Shown: positions 43,616-52,194 of the stretch, piece by piece | Layout of the letters: each line of letters begins with the position of its first letter | Numbering within the stretch: position 1 is the stretch's first letter | DNA from: Ancylobacter novellus | Lineage (GTDB): Bacteria; Pseudomonadota; Alphaproteobacteria; Rhizobiales; Xanthobacteraceae | Direction: 5' to 3' | NCBI GenBank assembly: GCA_003241485.1 | Contig: QFQD01000035.1 | Coordinates: forward strand, 1-64,000 | Length of the DNA stretch: 64,000 bases | The notes under the pieces: model-generated | The model's input: only the letters and a program-made list of their open reading frames with translations | Told to the model about the DNA's origin: nothing | Database searches by the model: none | Position numbers and translations under genes: made by a program

Positions 43616-44285
43616 CCGCGTAGGAGCGCGAGCGGGTGAGCCGCTTGTGCAGCAGCACCATGAAGATGGTCGCGAAGATCGGCGTGATGAGATTCAGGAT
43701 CGGGATCGAGACCACAACCGCAATCAGCAACCCCGCCAGAAAGATCGCCAGCGCATGGTGGCGCCGCACCAGCGCGGCCTGATCCTCATCGCGGTAGCGC
43801 ATGGCGGCGAGCTGGAAATATTCGCGCCCGAGAAGATAGCCATTGGCGACATAGAACACGACGAGGTTCACGCCGGGCACCAGCAGAAGCAGCAGCGCCA
43901 CGAGATTGACCGCGATCATCAGGCCGAAGAACTTGACCGACAGCCAGATCGAGCGGCCGACCGGCAGCGCCGTGCCCACGGCCTGATCGAGGAATTCGCT
44001 GCCCTCGACCCTCTCGGCCACATCGTCGAGAAAGAGGCCGGCAATCAGCGAGGTGACGGGCGGCACCAGGAAAATGGCGGCGATGACGATGCCGATCGCC
44101 CCCAATATGTCGACCGTTATCTCCGCCCAACGCATGTCGAGCGTGACGAAATAGGTGAGCCCGTAATGCGCACCGATGCCAAGCGCGACGAGGAGACCAA
44201 TGGCGAGCCCGACCGACCGGATGAGGAAGGTTCTGTAGTCCCGCGAGAAGGTAAGGATGAGAGCTCTGAACGCGTCTTGCAGCAT
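43605..44285 (-). CDS. EI24/CysZ-like membrane protein
   Basis: A 226-residue protein with four or five membrane helices. The EI24 domain marks are AFRALILTFSRDYRTFLIRSVGLA at the start, SLIAGLFLDDVAERVE after helix 2, and NLVVFYVANGYLLGREYFQLAAMR. CysZ relatives transport sulfate, but no cys genes are nearby and function is uncertain. The start at 44285 fits the family. The 294-nt gap upstream, shared with the divergent amine oxidase gene, shows no clear promoter. Confidence 0.82.
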   Translation of the reverse strand: MLQDAFRALILTFSRDYRTFLIRSVGLAIGLLVALGIGAHYGLTYFVTLDMRWAEITVDILGAIGIVIAAIFLVPPVTSLIAGLFLDDVAERVEGSEFLDQAVGTALPVGRSIWLSVKFFGLMIAVNLVALLLLLVPGVNLVVFYVANGYLLGREYFQLAAMRYRDEDQAALVRRHHALAIFLAGLLIAVVVSIPILNLITPIFATIFMVLLHKRLTRSRSYAVKR

Positions 44286-44579
44286 GATCGATTCGACACC
44301 GGGAAGGCTCCTCACATAAGCACGCCCGCGATGCGCCGGGAATGCCTTTGCGGCAGGCCGTAACCAGGCCTTGCGCTTTCCGATTCGTCCATCGAGTCCC
44401 GATTCGTTCCGCTGCGAACAAAACATGATTCAAAACAGCGGCTTAGCCCGTCTTCCACAGGACGAGCGCCCGCGTGCCGGAAAGACGGCGCACGGCGTCG
44501 CGCGGCAGGGTCCGGGGCGCTTCCGCCCGCCGGAGCCGCCGTGCTAGCCTTGGCGCCTCCTGTCGAGGTCGCCTGCCGC

Positions 44580-45959
44580 ATGAACTCATCCGCCCCGCGC
44601 GCCAAAATCCCCTCGCCCGGGTCGATCACCCGTCGCCGGCTGCTGGCCGCCAGCGCGGGCGCCGCGCTCGCCTTGCCGCTCGGCCGGAGCGCCTGGGCGC
44701 AGGCCGGCGTCACCGATGTCGATGTCGCCATCGTCGGTGGCGGCGCCGCCGGCATCGCCGCGGCGCGCAAGATCGCCGAATCGGGCCGTTCCTATGTGCT
44801 GCTGGAGGCGGGGCCGAAGCTGGGCGGGCGGGCGCGCACCGACACCGCCTTCGGACAGGTGTTCGATCTCGGCGCCGGCAGCTTCGGCGGGGGTGGCGGG
44901 CTGACGGCGGCCGCGGATGCCGGCAAACTTCCCACCGCCGACCTTCCCAGCGGGCGGCGCCTGTTCATCGACGGGCGTGAGGCGCGCGCGGGACGCTACG
45001 ACGCCTTCACCGCCGCGCTCGGCCGGGCGCGACGCGAGATATTGGCTGCCGCCGATGGTGGCAAGGACCCGGCCGCCTCGACCACGCTCACCACGCCCGA
45101 CGACTGGTCGGCGACGGTCGCCGCGCTGCTCGGTCCCCTGAGCTGCGGGCGTGGTCTGGCGGAACTCTCCAGCCTCGATCTGTCGCTGCGCCATGTGCCG
45201 CCCGACGACACCACCAGCCCGATCGGTGTCGGCGCCATGCTGGAAGCGCTCGGCGCCTGGCTGAGCACCCAGACCCACGCGCCGGTGACGGCGATCAGCA
45301 ATTCCGGGCGGACCCATACGCTGAGCCTTGCCGGCCAGCGCGGCCAGATCCGTGCCCGCGCCGTCATCCTCGCCGTGCCGGCGGCGGTGATCGCAGCGGG
45401 GGCCATCCGGTTCAATCCGTCGCTGCCGCCCCGGCTGGTGGGCGCTTTCCGGGCCCTGCCCTCCGGCGCGCTGGAACAGGTGGCGTTCCAGCTGCCGGGC
45501 AATCCGCTGGCGCTGGAGCCAGATGAGAGCGTGCTCGCCAAGGTGAGCGGCAACGCCGTCCCCGCCTTGCTGCGCGGCCGGGTCAACGGCAGCGACCTGC
45601 ATGTGCTGACCTTCGGCGGCGCGCCGGCGCGCGAGATCGGGGAGAAGGGCGAGGAGGCCGCCCTGCGGCTGACGCGGGGTTTCCTCAACACTGCCTTCGG
45701 CCGCTCCCATGGCGAGGCCGTCACCGAGGTCGCCTGCTCGCGCTGGACCACCGATCCGCTGATCCGTGGCGCCCTTGCCGCCGCCCTGCCCGGCCAGGGC
45801 GCCCAGCGCCGGCTGTTTGCCGAGCCGGTGCAGAACCGCATTCTGCTCGCGGGCGAGTACACCGTGACGAATGACTGGGGCACGCTCAACGGCGCGTGGG
45901 AATCCGGCGAAGTCGCCGCCGAGAAGGCGCTGCGTCTGGTGGGTGCCGGGCCGGCGTGA
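44580..45959 (+). CDS. Tat-exported FAD-dependent amine oxidase
   Basis: A 459-residue flavoprotein. The N-terminus holds a twin-arginine signal, TRRRLLAASAGAALALPLGRSAWA (about 17-40), so it is folded with FAD before export. The FAD motif is DVAIVGGGAAGIAAARKIAESG (about 47-68), then LEAGPKLGGRARTD. The C-terminal FAD closure LAGEYT and LNGAWESGEVAAEKAL fits the monoamine oxidase family. Substrate unknown; a periplasmic amine or amino acid is likely. Stop codon lies in a hairpin loop (45948-45968). Confidence 0.85.
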   Translation: MNSSAPRAKIPSPGSITRRRLLAASAGAALALPLGRSAWAQAGVTDVDVAIVGGGAAGIAAARKIAESGRSYVLLEAGPKLGGRARTDTAFGQVFDLGAGSFGGGGGLTAAADAGKLPTADLPSGRRLFIDGREARAGRYDAFTAALGRARREILAAADGGKDPAASTTLTTPDDWSATVAALLGPLSCGRGLAELSSLDLSLRHVPPDDTTSPIGVGAMLEALGAWLSTQTHAPVTAISNSGRTHTLSLAGQRGQIRARAVILAVPAAVIAAGAIRFNPSLPPRLVGAFRALPSGALEQVAFQLPGNPLALEPDESVLAKVSGNAVPALLRGRVNGSDLHVLTFGGAPAREIGEKGEEAALRLTRGFLNTAFGRSHGEAVTEVACSRWTTDPLIRGALAAALPGQGAQRRLFAEPVQNRILLAGEYTVTNDWGTLNGAWESGEVAAEKALRLVGAGPA

Positions 45960-45968
45960 CGCCGGCCC
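45948..45968. terminator. Bidirectional hairpin between convergent genes
   Basis: GGGCCGGCG and CGCCGGCCC form a perfect 9-bp stem whose 3-nt loop is the amine oxidase stop codon TGA. It lies 6 nt from the end of pheT and may end both transcripts, though no T run is present. Confidence 0.45.
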
Positions 45969-45974
45969 GCAGGT

Positions 45975-48380
45975 TCAGCCGCGCAGGCTGGCGCCGGTCT
46001 TCTTCGTCACTTCCGCGACGATCTTGCCGGTGACCGCCTCGATCTCCGCGTCGGTCAGCGTCTTCTCGCGCGGCTGCAGCGTGACCGAGAGCGCCACCGA
46101 CTTCTTGTCGGCATCGACACCCGGCCCCTCATAGACGTCGAACACGTTGACGCCCGTGATGAGCTTGCGGTCGACGCCGGCCGCCGCCTTGACGATGTCG
46201 CCCGCCGCGACGGTCCGCGCCACCACGAAGGCGAAGTCGCGCTCCACCGGCTGGAAGGCGGCGAGATCGAGCAGCGGCTTCACCCGCGTCGCCTTAGCCT
46301 TGGGCTCGGGGATCTTGTCCAGCAGCACCTCGAAGCCAACGAGCGGCCCCTCGACGTCGAGCGCTTCCAGCACCGAGGGATGCAGCTCGCCGAAATGGCC
46401 GAACACGTTGGCACCGAGGCGGAACGTGCCGGAACGGCCGGGATGGAACCAGCCCGGCGCGTCGGTCGAGATCTGCAGGTTCGCCACCGGCGCGCCGGCT
46501 GCGGCGAGCACCGCCAGCGCATCGGCCTTGGCGTCGAAGGCGTCGACCGGCGTGGTCTTGGCCGACCAGTGCCGCCCCGCGCCCGCGGGCCTTGCGAAGG
46601 CGCGGCGGATGCCGGTCGCGGCAATGAACTGGTCCTGCGGACGGTCGCCCTTGAAGACCTGCCCAACCTCGAACAGCGCCACATCGCCAAGCCCGCGATC
46701 GGCATTGGCCTGCGCCGAACGAATCAGCCCCGGCAGCAGGCTCGGGCGCATGTCGGAGAGGTCGGAGGCGATCGGGTTGGCCAGCGCCAGCTCAGGCGCG
46801 CCGCCGCCGAACAGCTCCGCCTGCGCCTTCGGCACGAAGGACCAGGTGACCGCTTCCACCAGCCCGCGCGCGGCAAGCCCGCGCTTGGCCTTGCGGGTGC
46901 GCAGCTGCAGCGTGGTCAGCACCGGCTTGCGGGCGTTCTCGTCGCGCGGGAAGGGCGTGGACGGCACGCGGTCGAGGCCGGCAATGCGCAGCACCTCCTC
47001 CACGAGGTCCGCCTTGCCCTCGATGTCGCCGCGCCAGGACGGCGGGGTGACGCGCACCGTGCCGGACGTGCCTTCGACCTTGAAGCCGAGCTTTCCGAGC
47101 GTTTCCACCTGCTCGGCATCCGACGCGACCAGCCCGGTGAGCTTCTCGGTGAGGCTGAGCGGGAAATCGATGACGCGCGTGGTATCGGGGATGGCGCCGG
47201 CCAGCACGATCTCCGAGGGCTCGCCGCCGCAGAGATCGAGGATCAGCCGCGTCGCCAGTTCCAGCCCCGGCACGGTGAAGGCCGGGTCGATGCCGCGCTC
47301 GAAGCGGAAGCGCGCATCCGAGTTCAGCCCCAGCTTGCGGCCGGTCTGGGCGATGTTGATCGGATCCCACAGCGCGGATTCGACCAGCACGTCAGTGGTC
47401 GCGGTGTCGCAGCCGCTCTCCTCGCCGCCCATCACGCCGGCGAGCGATTCGACCGCCTTGTCGTCCGCGATGACGCAGATCGAAGGGTCGAGCGCATAGG
47501 TCTTGCCGTCGAGCGCCAGCAGGCTCTCGCCCTCGCGCGCCCGGCGCACGACAAGGTTGCCGTGCACCTTGGCCGCGTCGAAAACGTGCAGCGGACGGTT
47601 CTGGTCGAAGGTCAGCAAATTGGTGACATCGACCAGCGCGTTGATCGGGCGCAGGCCGATGGCGCGCAGCTTGGTCTGCAACCAGTCCGGCGAGGGGCCG
47701 TTCTTCACGCCGCGAATGAGACGGAGGCCGAAGGCGGGGCACGGCGCGTCGGGCGCGAGAGTGACCGTCACCGGGCACGGGAAGGTGCCCTTCACCGGGG
47801 CGATCTCGTCCTCGATCAGCTCGCCGATGCCGGCAGCAGCAAGGTCGCGGGCGAGGCCGTGAATGCCGAGCCCGTCGGCGCGGTTCGGCGTCACCGCGAT
47901 CTCCACTACTGGATCGTCGATGCCCAGCCAGTCGACATAGACCGCTCCCACCGGCGCATCGTCCGGCAGCTCGATGATGCCGTCATGGTCTTCCGAGAGC
48001 TGCAGCTCGGCGGCCGAGCACAGCATGCCACGGCTCTCGACGCCGCGAATCGTGCCGATGCCGAGCGTGATGTCCTTGCCGGGGATGTAGGTGCCGGGCG
48101 GCGAGAACACGCTCTTGAGGCCCGTGCGCGCATTGGGCGCGCCGCACACCACCTGCACCGGCTCGCCCTGCCCGGTGTCGACCATGCACAGACGCAGCTT
48201 GTCCGCATTGGGGTGCTGCACGGCGGAGACGACATAGGCGATGGTGAAGCCCTTGAGCTTGGCCGCCTTGTCCTCGACGCCCTCGACCTCGAAACCGATG
48301 CGGTTGAGCGTGCCGACCACATCGTCGAGCGTGTAGCTGCCGGCAAGGTGCTCGCGCAGCCAGGAGAGGGTGAATTTCAT
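45975..48380 (-). CDS. pheT: Phenylalanyl-tRNA synthetase beta subunit
   Basis: An 801-residue beta subunit of full length. Domains in order: tRNA-binding OB fold (about 40-155), B3/4 editing domain (about 215-385), B5 (about 400-470), the catalytic-like core and the C-terminal ferredoxin-like anticodon-binding domain (about 705-800). MKFTLSWLREHL is the usual start. It belongs with pheS, but an unrelated gene of 176 codons lies between them. Confidence 0.97.
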   Translation of the reverse strand: MKFTLSWLREHLAGSYTLDDVVGTLNRIGFEVEGVEDKAAKLKGFTIAYVVSAVQHPNADKLRLCMVDTGQGEPVQVVCGAPNARTGLKSVFSPPGTYIPGKDITLGIGTIRGVESRGMLCSAAELQLSEDHDGIIELPDDAPVGAVYVDWLGIDDPVVEIAVTPNRADGLGIHGLARDLAAAGIGELIEDEIAPVKGTFPCPVTVTLAPDAPCPAFGLRLIRGVKNGPSPDWLQTKLRAIGLRPINALVDVTNLLTFDQNRPLHVFDAAKVHGNLVVRRAREGESLLALDGKTYALDPSICVIADDKAVESLAGVMGGEESGCDTATTDVLVESALWDPINIAQTGRKLGLNSDARFRFERGIDPAFTVPGLELATRLILDLCGGEPSEIVLAGAIPDTTRVIDFPLSLTEKLTGLVASDAEQVETLGKLGFKVEGTSGTVRVTPPSWRGDIEGKADLVEEVLRIAGLDRVPSTPFPRDENARKPVLTTLQLRTRKAKRGLAARGLVEAVTWSFVPKAQAELFGGGAPELALANPIASDLSDMRPSLLPGLIRSAQANADRGLGDVALFEVGQVFKGDRPQDQFIAATGIRRAFARPAGAGRHWSAKTTPVDAFDAKADALAVLAAAGAPVANLQISTDAPGWFHPGRSGTFRLGANVFGHFGELHPSVLEALDVEGPLVGFEVLLDKIPEPKAKATRVKPLLDLAAFQPVERDFAFVVARTVAAGDIVKAAAGVDRKLITGVNVFDVYEGPGVDADKKSVALSVTLQPREKTLTDAEIEAVTGKIVAEVTKKTGASLRG

Positions 48381-48428
48381 GGGTGAGCCCTCATGTTCCG
48401 CTTGTTCATATGCCGGGGCATCACTGGC

Positions 48429-48959
48429 CTACCGGTAGCCCTTCTCGTCCGCCCCCTCGCCCGCCCAGGCGAGAGCCGCATCGTCGGCGGCGACAAGGAA
48501 CTCGATGCCGACATTGCGCTTCTTGCCGGCGTCCTCGGGCGCGATGCGATAGTCGAGGATCTTGCCCTGGCGGTAGGATGGCTCGGTACGGGACTTGTGC
48601 AGCGCCAGCCTGGCGCCGGACTTGACGGCCTTGATGACCTCGTCCTCGGGCACGATCCAGAATCCGGTCCAGAAGAACCTCTCACCATCCATGCTGACGC
48701 CGCGGTCGTTCTCGCAGACGAAATGGAACGCGCTGACGCCGTTACGGGTCACGGGCTTTGCCGCCGTCGCGCTGCTGGACGAGGTTCTGCCGGAGGACAC
48801 CGCGCCGCGGGCAGCGGGGCTGCGCTCGGACAGTACCTCCTCGCACAGCGCGGCCAGTGCCGAGGCATCGCGCTTCTGCGCATTGGCGAGCAACTGCTTG
48901 AGCTGGGGTGTTTCCATCGCCCGCAGCCGCTCGGCCGACCAGTCCGGAGCCTTGCTCAT
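48429..48959 (-). CDS. Unrecognised protein encoded between pheS and pheT
   Basis: A 176-residue soluble protein. Residues 1-45 are helical and charged; 46-70 are Ser/Thr/Ala-rich. Residues 75-176 form a globular part with FHFVCENDRGVSMDGERFFWTGFWIVPEDEVIKAV and EPSYRQGKILDYR. Its ATG overlaps the pheS stop (ATGA, 48959-48956), so it is translated with pheS, and pheT starts 48 nt after it. I do not recognise the fold. The tight coupling suggests a host gene rather than a recent insertion. Confidence 0.75.
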   Translation of the reverse strand: MSKAPDWSAERLRAMETPQLKQLLANAQKRDASALAALCEEVLSERSPAARGAVSSGRTSSSSATAAKPVTRNGVSAFHFVCENDRGVSMDGERFFWTGFWIVPEDEVIKAVKSGARLALHKSRTEPSYRQGKILDYRIAPEDAGKKRNVGIEFLVAADDAALAWAGEGADEKGYR

Positions 48960-50056
48960 GCGCTCAAGCCCCCCGCCAGCGTCGGGAAGTCGAGCGGGCG
49001 GAAGCCGTAATGCGACAGCCAGCGCACATCCGCCTCGAAGAAGGCGCGCAGGTCCGGCATGCCGTATTTCAGCATGGCGATGCGGTCGATGCCCATGCCC
49101 CAGGCGAAGCCCTGATACTCGTCCGGGTCGAGCCCGCAATTCTTCAGCACATTCGGGTGCACCATGCCGCAGCCGAGAATCTCCAGCCAGTCCGAGCCCT
49201 CGCCGAAGCGGATCTCGCCCGGGCGGGAGCGGTCGCACTGGATGTCGACCTCCATGGACGGTTCGGTGAACGGGAAGAAGGACGGCCGGAACCGCATCTT
49301 CACATTGTCCACCTCGAAGAACGCCTTGCAGAACTCTTCCAGGATCCACTTCAGGTGGCCGAGATTCGAGCCCTTGTCGATGACCAGCCCTTCCACCTGA
49401 TGGAACATCGGCGTGTGGGTCTGGTCGCTGTCCGAGCGATAGGTGCGGCCGGGGCAGATGACGCGGATCGGCGGCTTCTTGGTCATCATGGTGCGCACCT
49501 GCACCGGCGAGGTGTGGGTGCGCAGCACGAGGCGCGAACCGTCCTCCTTGGTGGGGAGGTAGAAGGTGTCGTGCATCTCGCGCGCGGGATGCCCCTCGGG
49601 GAAGTTCAGCGCGGTGAAATTGTGGAAGTCGTCCTCGATATCGGGGCCTTCCGCGACCGCAAAGCCCATATCGGCAAAGATGGCGGTCAGTTCGTCGATC
49701 ACCTGGCTGATCGGGTGCACGCGGCCAAGCTCGGCCGCGGTCTCGCGCACCGGCAGGGTGACGTCGACGCGCTCGGTCTCAAGGCGCTTGGCCAGCACGG
49801 CGGTCTTGATGTCGCCGCGGCGGGCAGCCAGCGCCGCGTTCACGCGGTCGCGCAGGCCGTTAATGGCGGGACCGGCGGTCTTGCGCTCGTCCTGGCTCAT
49901 GCCGCCAAGGCTTTTCAGCAGTTCGGAGACCGAACCCTTCTTGCCGAGCGCGGCGACGCGGATCGCCTCCAGCGCCGCCTCGTCGGCAGCGGCGGCGATG
50001 CCGGCGATGAGCTCGCGCTCCAGCGCATCGAGATCGGGAGGTGCGGCGACGGACAT
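48956..50056 (-). CDS. pheS: Phenylalanyl-tRNA synthetase alpha subunit
   Basis: A 366-residue class II synthetase alpha subunit. N-terminal coiled coil (about 5-90, tRNA binding), then the catalytic domain with motif 2 (FRPSFFPFTEPSMEVDI) and motif 3 (GFAWGMGIDRIAMLKYG). With PheT it forms the alpha2beta2 enzyme charging tRNA-Phe. rplT and rpmI lie upstream on the same strand, separated by a hairpin and a palindromic repeat. Confidence 0.97.
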   Translation of the reverse strand: MSVAAPPDLDALERELIAGIAAAADEAALEAIRVAALGKKGSVSELLKSLGGMSQDERKTAGPAINGLRDRVNAALAARRGDIKTAVLAKRLETERVDVTLPVRETAAELGRVHPISQVIDELTAIFADMGFAVAEGPDIEDDFHNFTALNFPEGHPAREMHDTFYLPTKEDGSRLVLRTHTSPVQVRTMMTKKPPIRVICPGRTYRSDSDQTHTPMFHQVEGLVIDKGSNLGHLKWILEEFCKAFFEVDNVKMRFRPSFFPFTEPSMEVDIQCDRSRPGEIRFGEGSDWLEILGCGMVHPNVLKNCGLDPDEYQGFAWGMGIDRIAMLKYGMPDLRAFFEADVRWLSHYGFRPLDFPTLAGGLSA

Positions 50057-50100
50057 GATCGTTCTTCTCGGCTGGAACGGGCGGGCGATATGAACTCTGC

Positions 50101-50128
50101 CGTCATCCGGGCTCGTCCCGGGATGACG
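50101..50128. repeat. Short palindromic repeat upstream of pheS
   Basis: CGTCATCC (50101-50108) and GGATGACG (50121-50128) are perfect arms. The same CGTCATCC/GGATGACG ends are found at 7874-7962, and a related end at 36991. Confidence 0.6.
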
Positions 50129-50192
50129 CTGTTCGGGCGGGCGGCTTGAGGGCGGCTTATAGCCGGCCGGGCGGGGAGCGCAAAGCCACGAA

Positions 50193-50224
50193 CGCGAAAA
50201 GCCCCAACGCTTGCGCGCGGGGCT
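50193..50224 (-). terminator. Terminator-like hairpin after rplT
   Basis: On the minus strand AGCCCC, 13-nt loop, GGGGCT, then TTTCGCG. A weak terminator between rplT and pheS; some read-through to pheS is expected. Confidence 0.5.
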
Positions 50225-50256
50225 CTCCGATTTCAGGTCCCGGCATTATCGGGAGA

Positions 50257-50625
50257 TCAGGCGGCCTGCTTTTCCAGCGCGGCCTTGGCCTGCTCGACCA
50301 GCGCCGCGAAGGCGGCGGGCTCATGGATGGCGATATCCGAGAGCACCTTGCGGTCGACCTCGATCCCGGCCTTGCCGAGACCGTCGATAAATCGGCCATA
50401 GGTGAAGCCGAGCTCGCGGGTGGCCGCGTTGATGCGCTGGATCCAGAGCGCGCGGAAATTGCGCTTCTTCACCTTGCGGTCGCGATAGGCGTACTGCTGC
50501 GCCTTCTCGACGGCCTGCTTCGCGACGCGAATGGTATTCTTGCGGCGGCCAAAATAGCCCTTCGCCGCCTTGAGCACTTTCTTGTGCTTGGCGTGGGAAG
50601 TTACGCCGCGCTTGACACGTGCCAT
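50257..50625 (-). CDS. rplT: 50S ribosomal protein L20
   Basis: A 122-residue large-subunit protein with the typical start MARVKRGVTSHAKHKKVLKAAKGYFGRRKN and AYRDRKVKKRNFRALWIQRINAA. It binds 23S rRNA early in assembly and, in other bacteria, represses its own operon. It follows rpmI by 34 nt. infC, often the first gene of this group, is not adjacent. Confidence 0.98.
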   Translation of the reverse strand: MARVKRGVTSHAKHKKVLKAAKGYFGRRKNTIRVAKQAVEKAQQYAYRDRKVKKRNFRALWIQRINAATRELGFTYGRFIDGLGKAGIEVDRKVLSDIAIHEPAAFAALVEQAKAALEKQAA

Positions 50626-50659
50626 GGGAGTTCTCCTCGGAACTGGCTAAGGGGTGGCG

Positions 50660-50860
50660 TCAGCCGTTGGGCAGAAAGAACTTGCGAACATTGAAGGCAT
50701 CACGCTCGGACATGACCGTGGTGCCGCGCTGGTCGCGGATCTGCTTGTTGGTGCGCTTGATCATGCCATGGCGCTTGTTCGCCTGGGCCATGATCACCTT
50801 GCCGGTGCCGGAGAGCTTGAAGCGCTTCTTCGCTCCGGACTTGGTCTTCATCTTGGGCAT
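50660..50860 (-). CDS. rpmI: 50S ribosomal protein L35
   Basis: A 66-residue basic protein. PKMKTKSGAKKRFKLSGTGKV and KRTNKQIRDQRG are the family marks. The ATG at 50860 gives the normal L35 length. Confidence 0.98.
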   Translation of the reverse strand: MPKMKTKSGAKKRFKLSGTGKVIMAQANKRHGMIKRTNKQIRDQRGTTVMSERDAFNVRKFFLPNG

Positions 50861-50976
50861 TTGGCTCGGTCTCCACAGGCACGGGCTCCCTCTCGCGAGG
50901 CAACCGGCCCAATCTAGTGTGAGCGTTCGAACCGCCACGGCAGCCCTTGTAGCCGGGCGGTTCTTGAAGGTCGCAC

Positions 50977-51005
50977 CCTCTACAGGAGCGGCCGGCGGAT
51001 TTCAA
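50977..51005 (-). promoter_or_regulatory. Promoter candidate for rpmI-rplT
   Basis: TTGAAA (51005-51000) and TAGAGG (50982-50977), 17 bp apart on the minus strand. The transcript would have a leader of about 110 nt. Confidence 0.5.
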
Positions 51006-51023
51006 GTACGGCGCATGTAAGAA

Positions 51024-51059
51024 GACACCGGCCGAAGGAACGGCTTCCGGCCGGTGTCG
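51024..51059 (-). terminator. Hairpin after the SH3 protein gene
   Basis: GACACCGGCCG and CGGCCGGTGTC form a perfect 11-bp stem with a loop of about 14 nt, followed on the minus strand by TTCTTAC. It sits immediately after the stop of the SH3 protein gene and just before the rpmI promoter. Confidence 0.6.
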
Positions 51060-51063
51060 AATG

Positions 51064-51939
51064 TCACTGCCCGCCCGCGCCCGGACAGCCGGGGAGCTTG
51101 GGCTGCATCGCGCAGCGCTGCTCACGGCTCATCTGCGGCGAAAGGCCCGGCGTCTGCATCTGGGGCGGAAGCTGCCCCTGCTGCGGCGGAGGAGCCGGCG
51201 GCGGGCGCTGGCCCTGCTGGGGAGGCGGACCCGGCGGGGGACGGCCATTGTTACCGCCATTGTTCCAGCCACCGCCAGAAGGAGGTGCGCCCCAATTGCC
51301 TCCCTGCGGCGGCCGGCCACCACCATTCCAGCCACCTCCGGGAGGGGGACCACCCCAGTTGCCGCCGGGCGGGGGCGGTGGCGGGCGTCCGCCGCCATTC
51401 CAGCCGCCACCGGGAGGCGGGCCACCCCAGTTTCCGCCGGGCGGGGGCGGAGGCGGGCGTCCGCCGCCATTCCAGCCCGGAGGCGGGGGCCCATAGCCGG
51501 GGCCATAGCCCGGACCGCCATAAGGCGGGGGACGGTAGCCGCGCGGCGGGGGCGGGCCCCAGCGGTCATAGTTGGAGTACCAGGAGCGGCCGCGATAATA
51601 CCGGCCCCAGTAATCATCGAAGCTGAAGGCGACGATCGGCACGCCGATGGTCGGTGCGTAGTCGTAGAAATCCACGCGCCGGCCGCGATAGTCGTAGCCG
51701 AGATAACGCGCGGCGATCCAGCCGCGATTGCCGCGCCAGTCGACGTCGCACCAGCTGTAGTCGTCGATGCAGCCATAAATGCCGAGCGGCGTGCCGCCTT
51801 CGAGAATGACCACCACGGGATAGGCCGTACCCGGCCCGGCCCGAAGGTTGACGTCGGTCGTGACATAGCCGCGCTGCTGCGCGACCGCACTTCCGCCCAA
51901 CGCCAGCAGCACGGCGGCTGCGGCGAGAATTCGTTTCAT
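51064..51939 (-). CDS. Exported SH3-domain protein with long Pro/Gly repeat region
   Basis: A 291-residue secreted protein. Signal peptide 1-20 (ending GGSAVAQ). A bacterial SH3 domain (about 24-82) reads VNLRAGPGTAYPVVVILEGG and ends NRGWIAARYLGY. Residues about 125-265 are almost only Pro, Gly, Asn, Trp and Arg, built on a 24-residue unit (GGNWGGPPPGGGWNGGGRPPPPPP) repeated twice and then decayed. The last 25 residues have two cysteines (RCAMQPKLPGCPG). The start has AGGAGA 9 nt upstream. An envelope or peptidoglycan-associated role is inferred. Confidence 0.82.
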   Translation of the reverse strand: MKRILAAAAVLLALGGSAVAQQRGYVTTDVNLRAGPGTAYPVVVILEGGTPLGIYGCIDDYSWCDVDWRGNRGWIAARYLGYDYRGRRVDFYDYAPTIGVPIVAFSFDDYWGRYYRGRSWYSNYDRWGPPPPRGYRPPPYGGPGYGPGYGPPPPGWNGGGRPPPPPPGGNWGGPPPGGGWNGGGRPPPPPPGGNWGGPPPGGGWNGGGRPPQGGNWGAPPSGGGWNNGGNNGRPPPGPPPQQGQRPPPAPPPQQGQLPPQMQTPGLSPQMSREQRCAMQPKLPGCPGAGGQ

Positions 51940-52194
51940 TGAAACACTCTCCTGAGGCTGTAGTGCCATCAACGCCGACCAGGCTCGAATGGAGCCATGC
52001 TCTTTGGCGGATTCGTGTTGCCAAAGTGTTGAGGGCCGGTTTGCCCGCGAAAAACTGACGCTTCGTCAGATAGCCCGGCGCTTTCACCTGCCACAACGGC
52101 ACGTTGATCGGAAGCGCCGAAGCAGACAGGATGCGCGCGATCCGACCCCGGGTCCCGCCCCTTTCTCCGCCCCGCACCAGACGGACCCCGCCTC

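Noticed and set aside
46380..48386. Open frame of 668 codons opposite pheT
   Set aside because: Antisense shadow of pheT with no family similarity.
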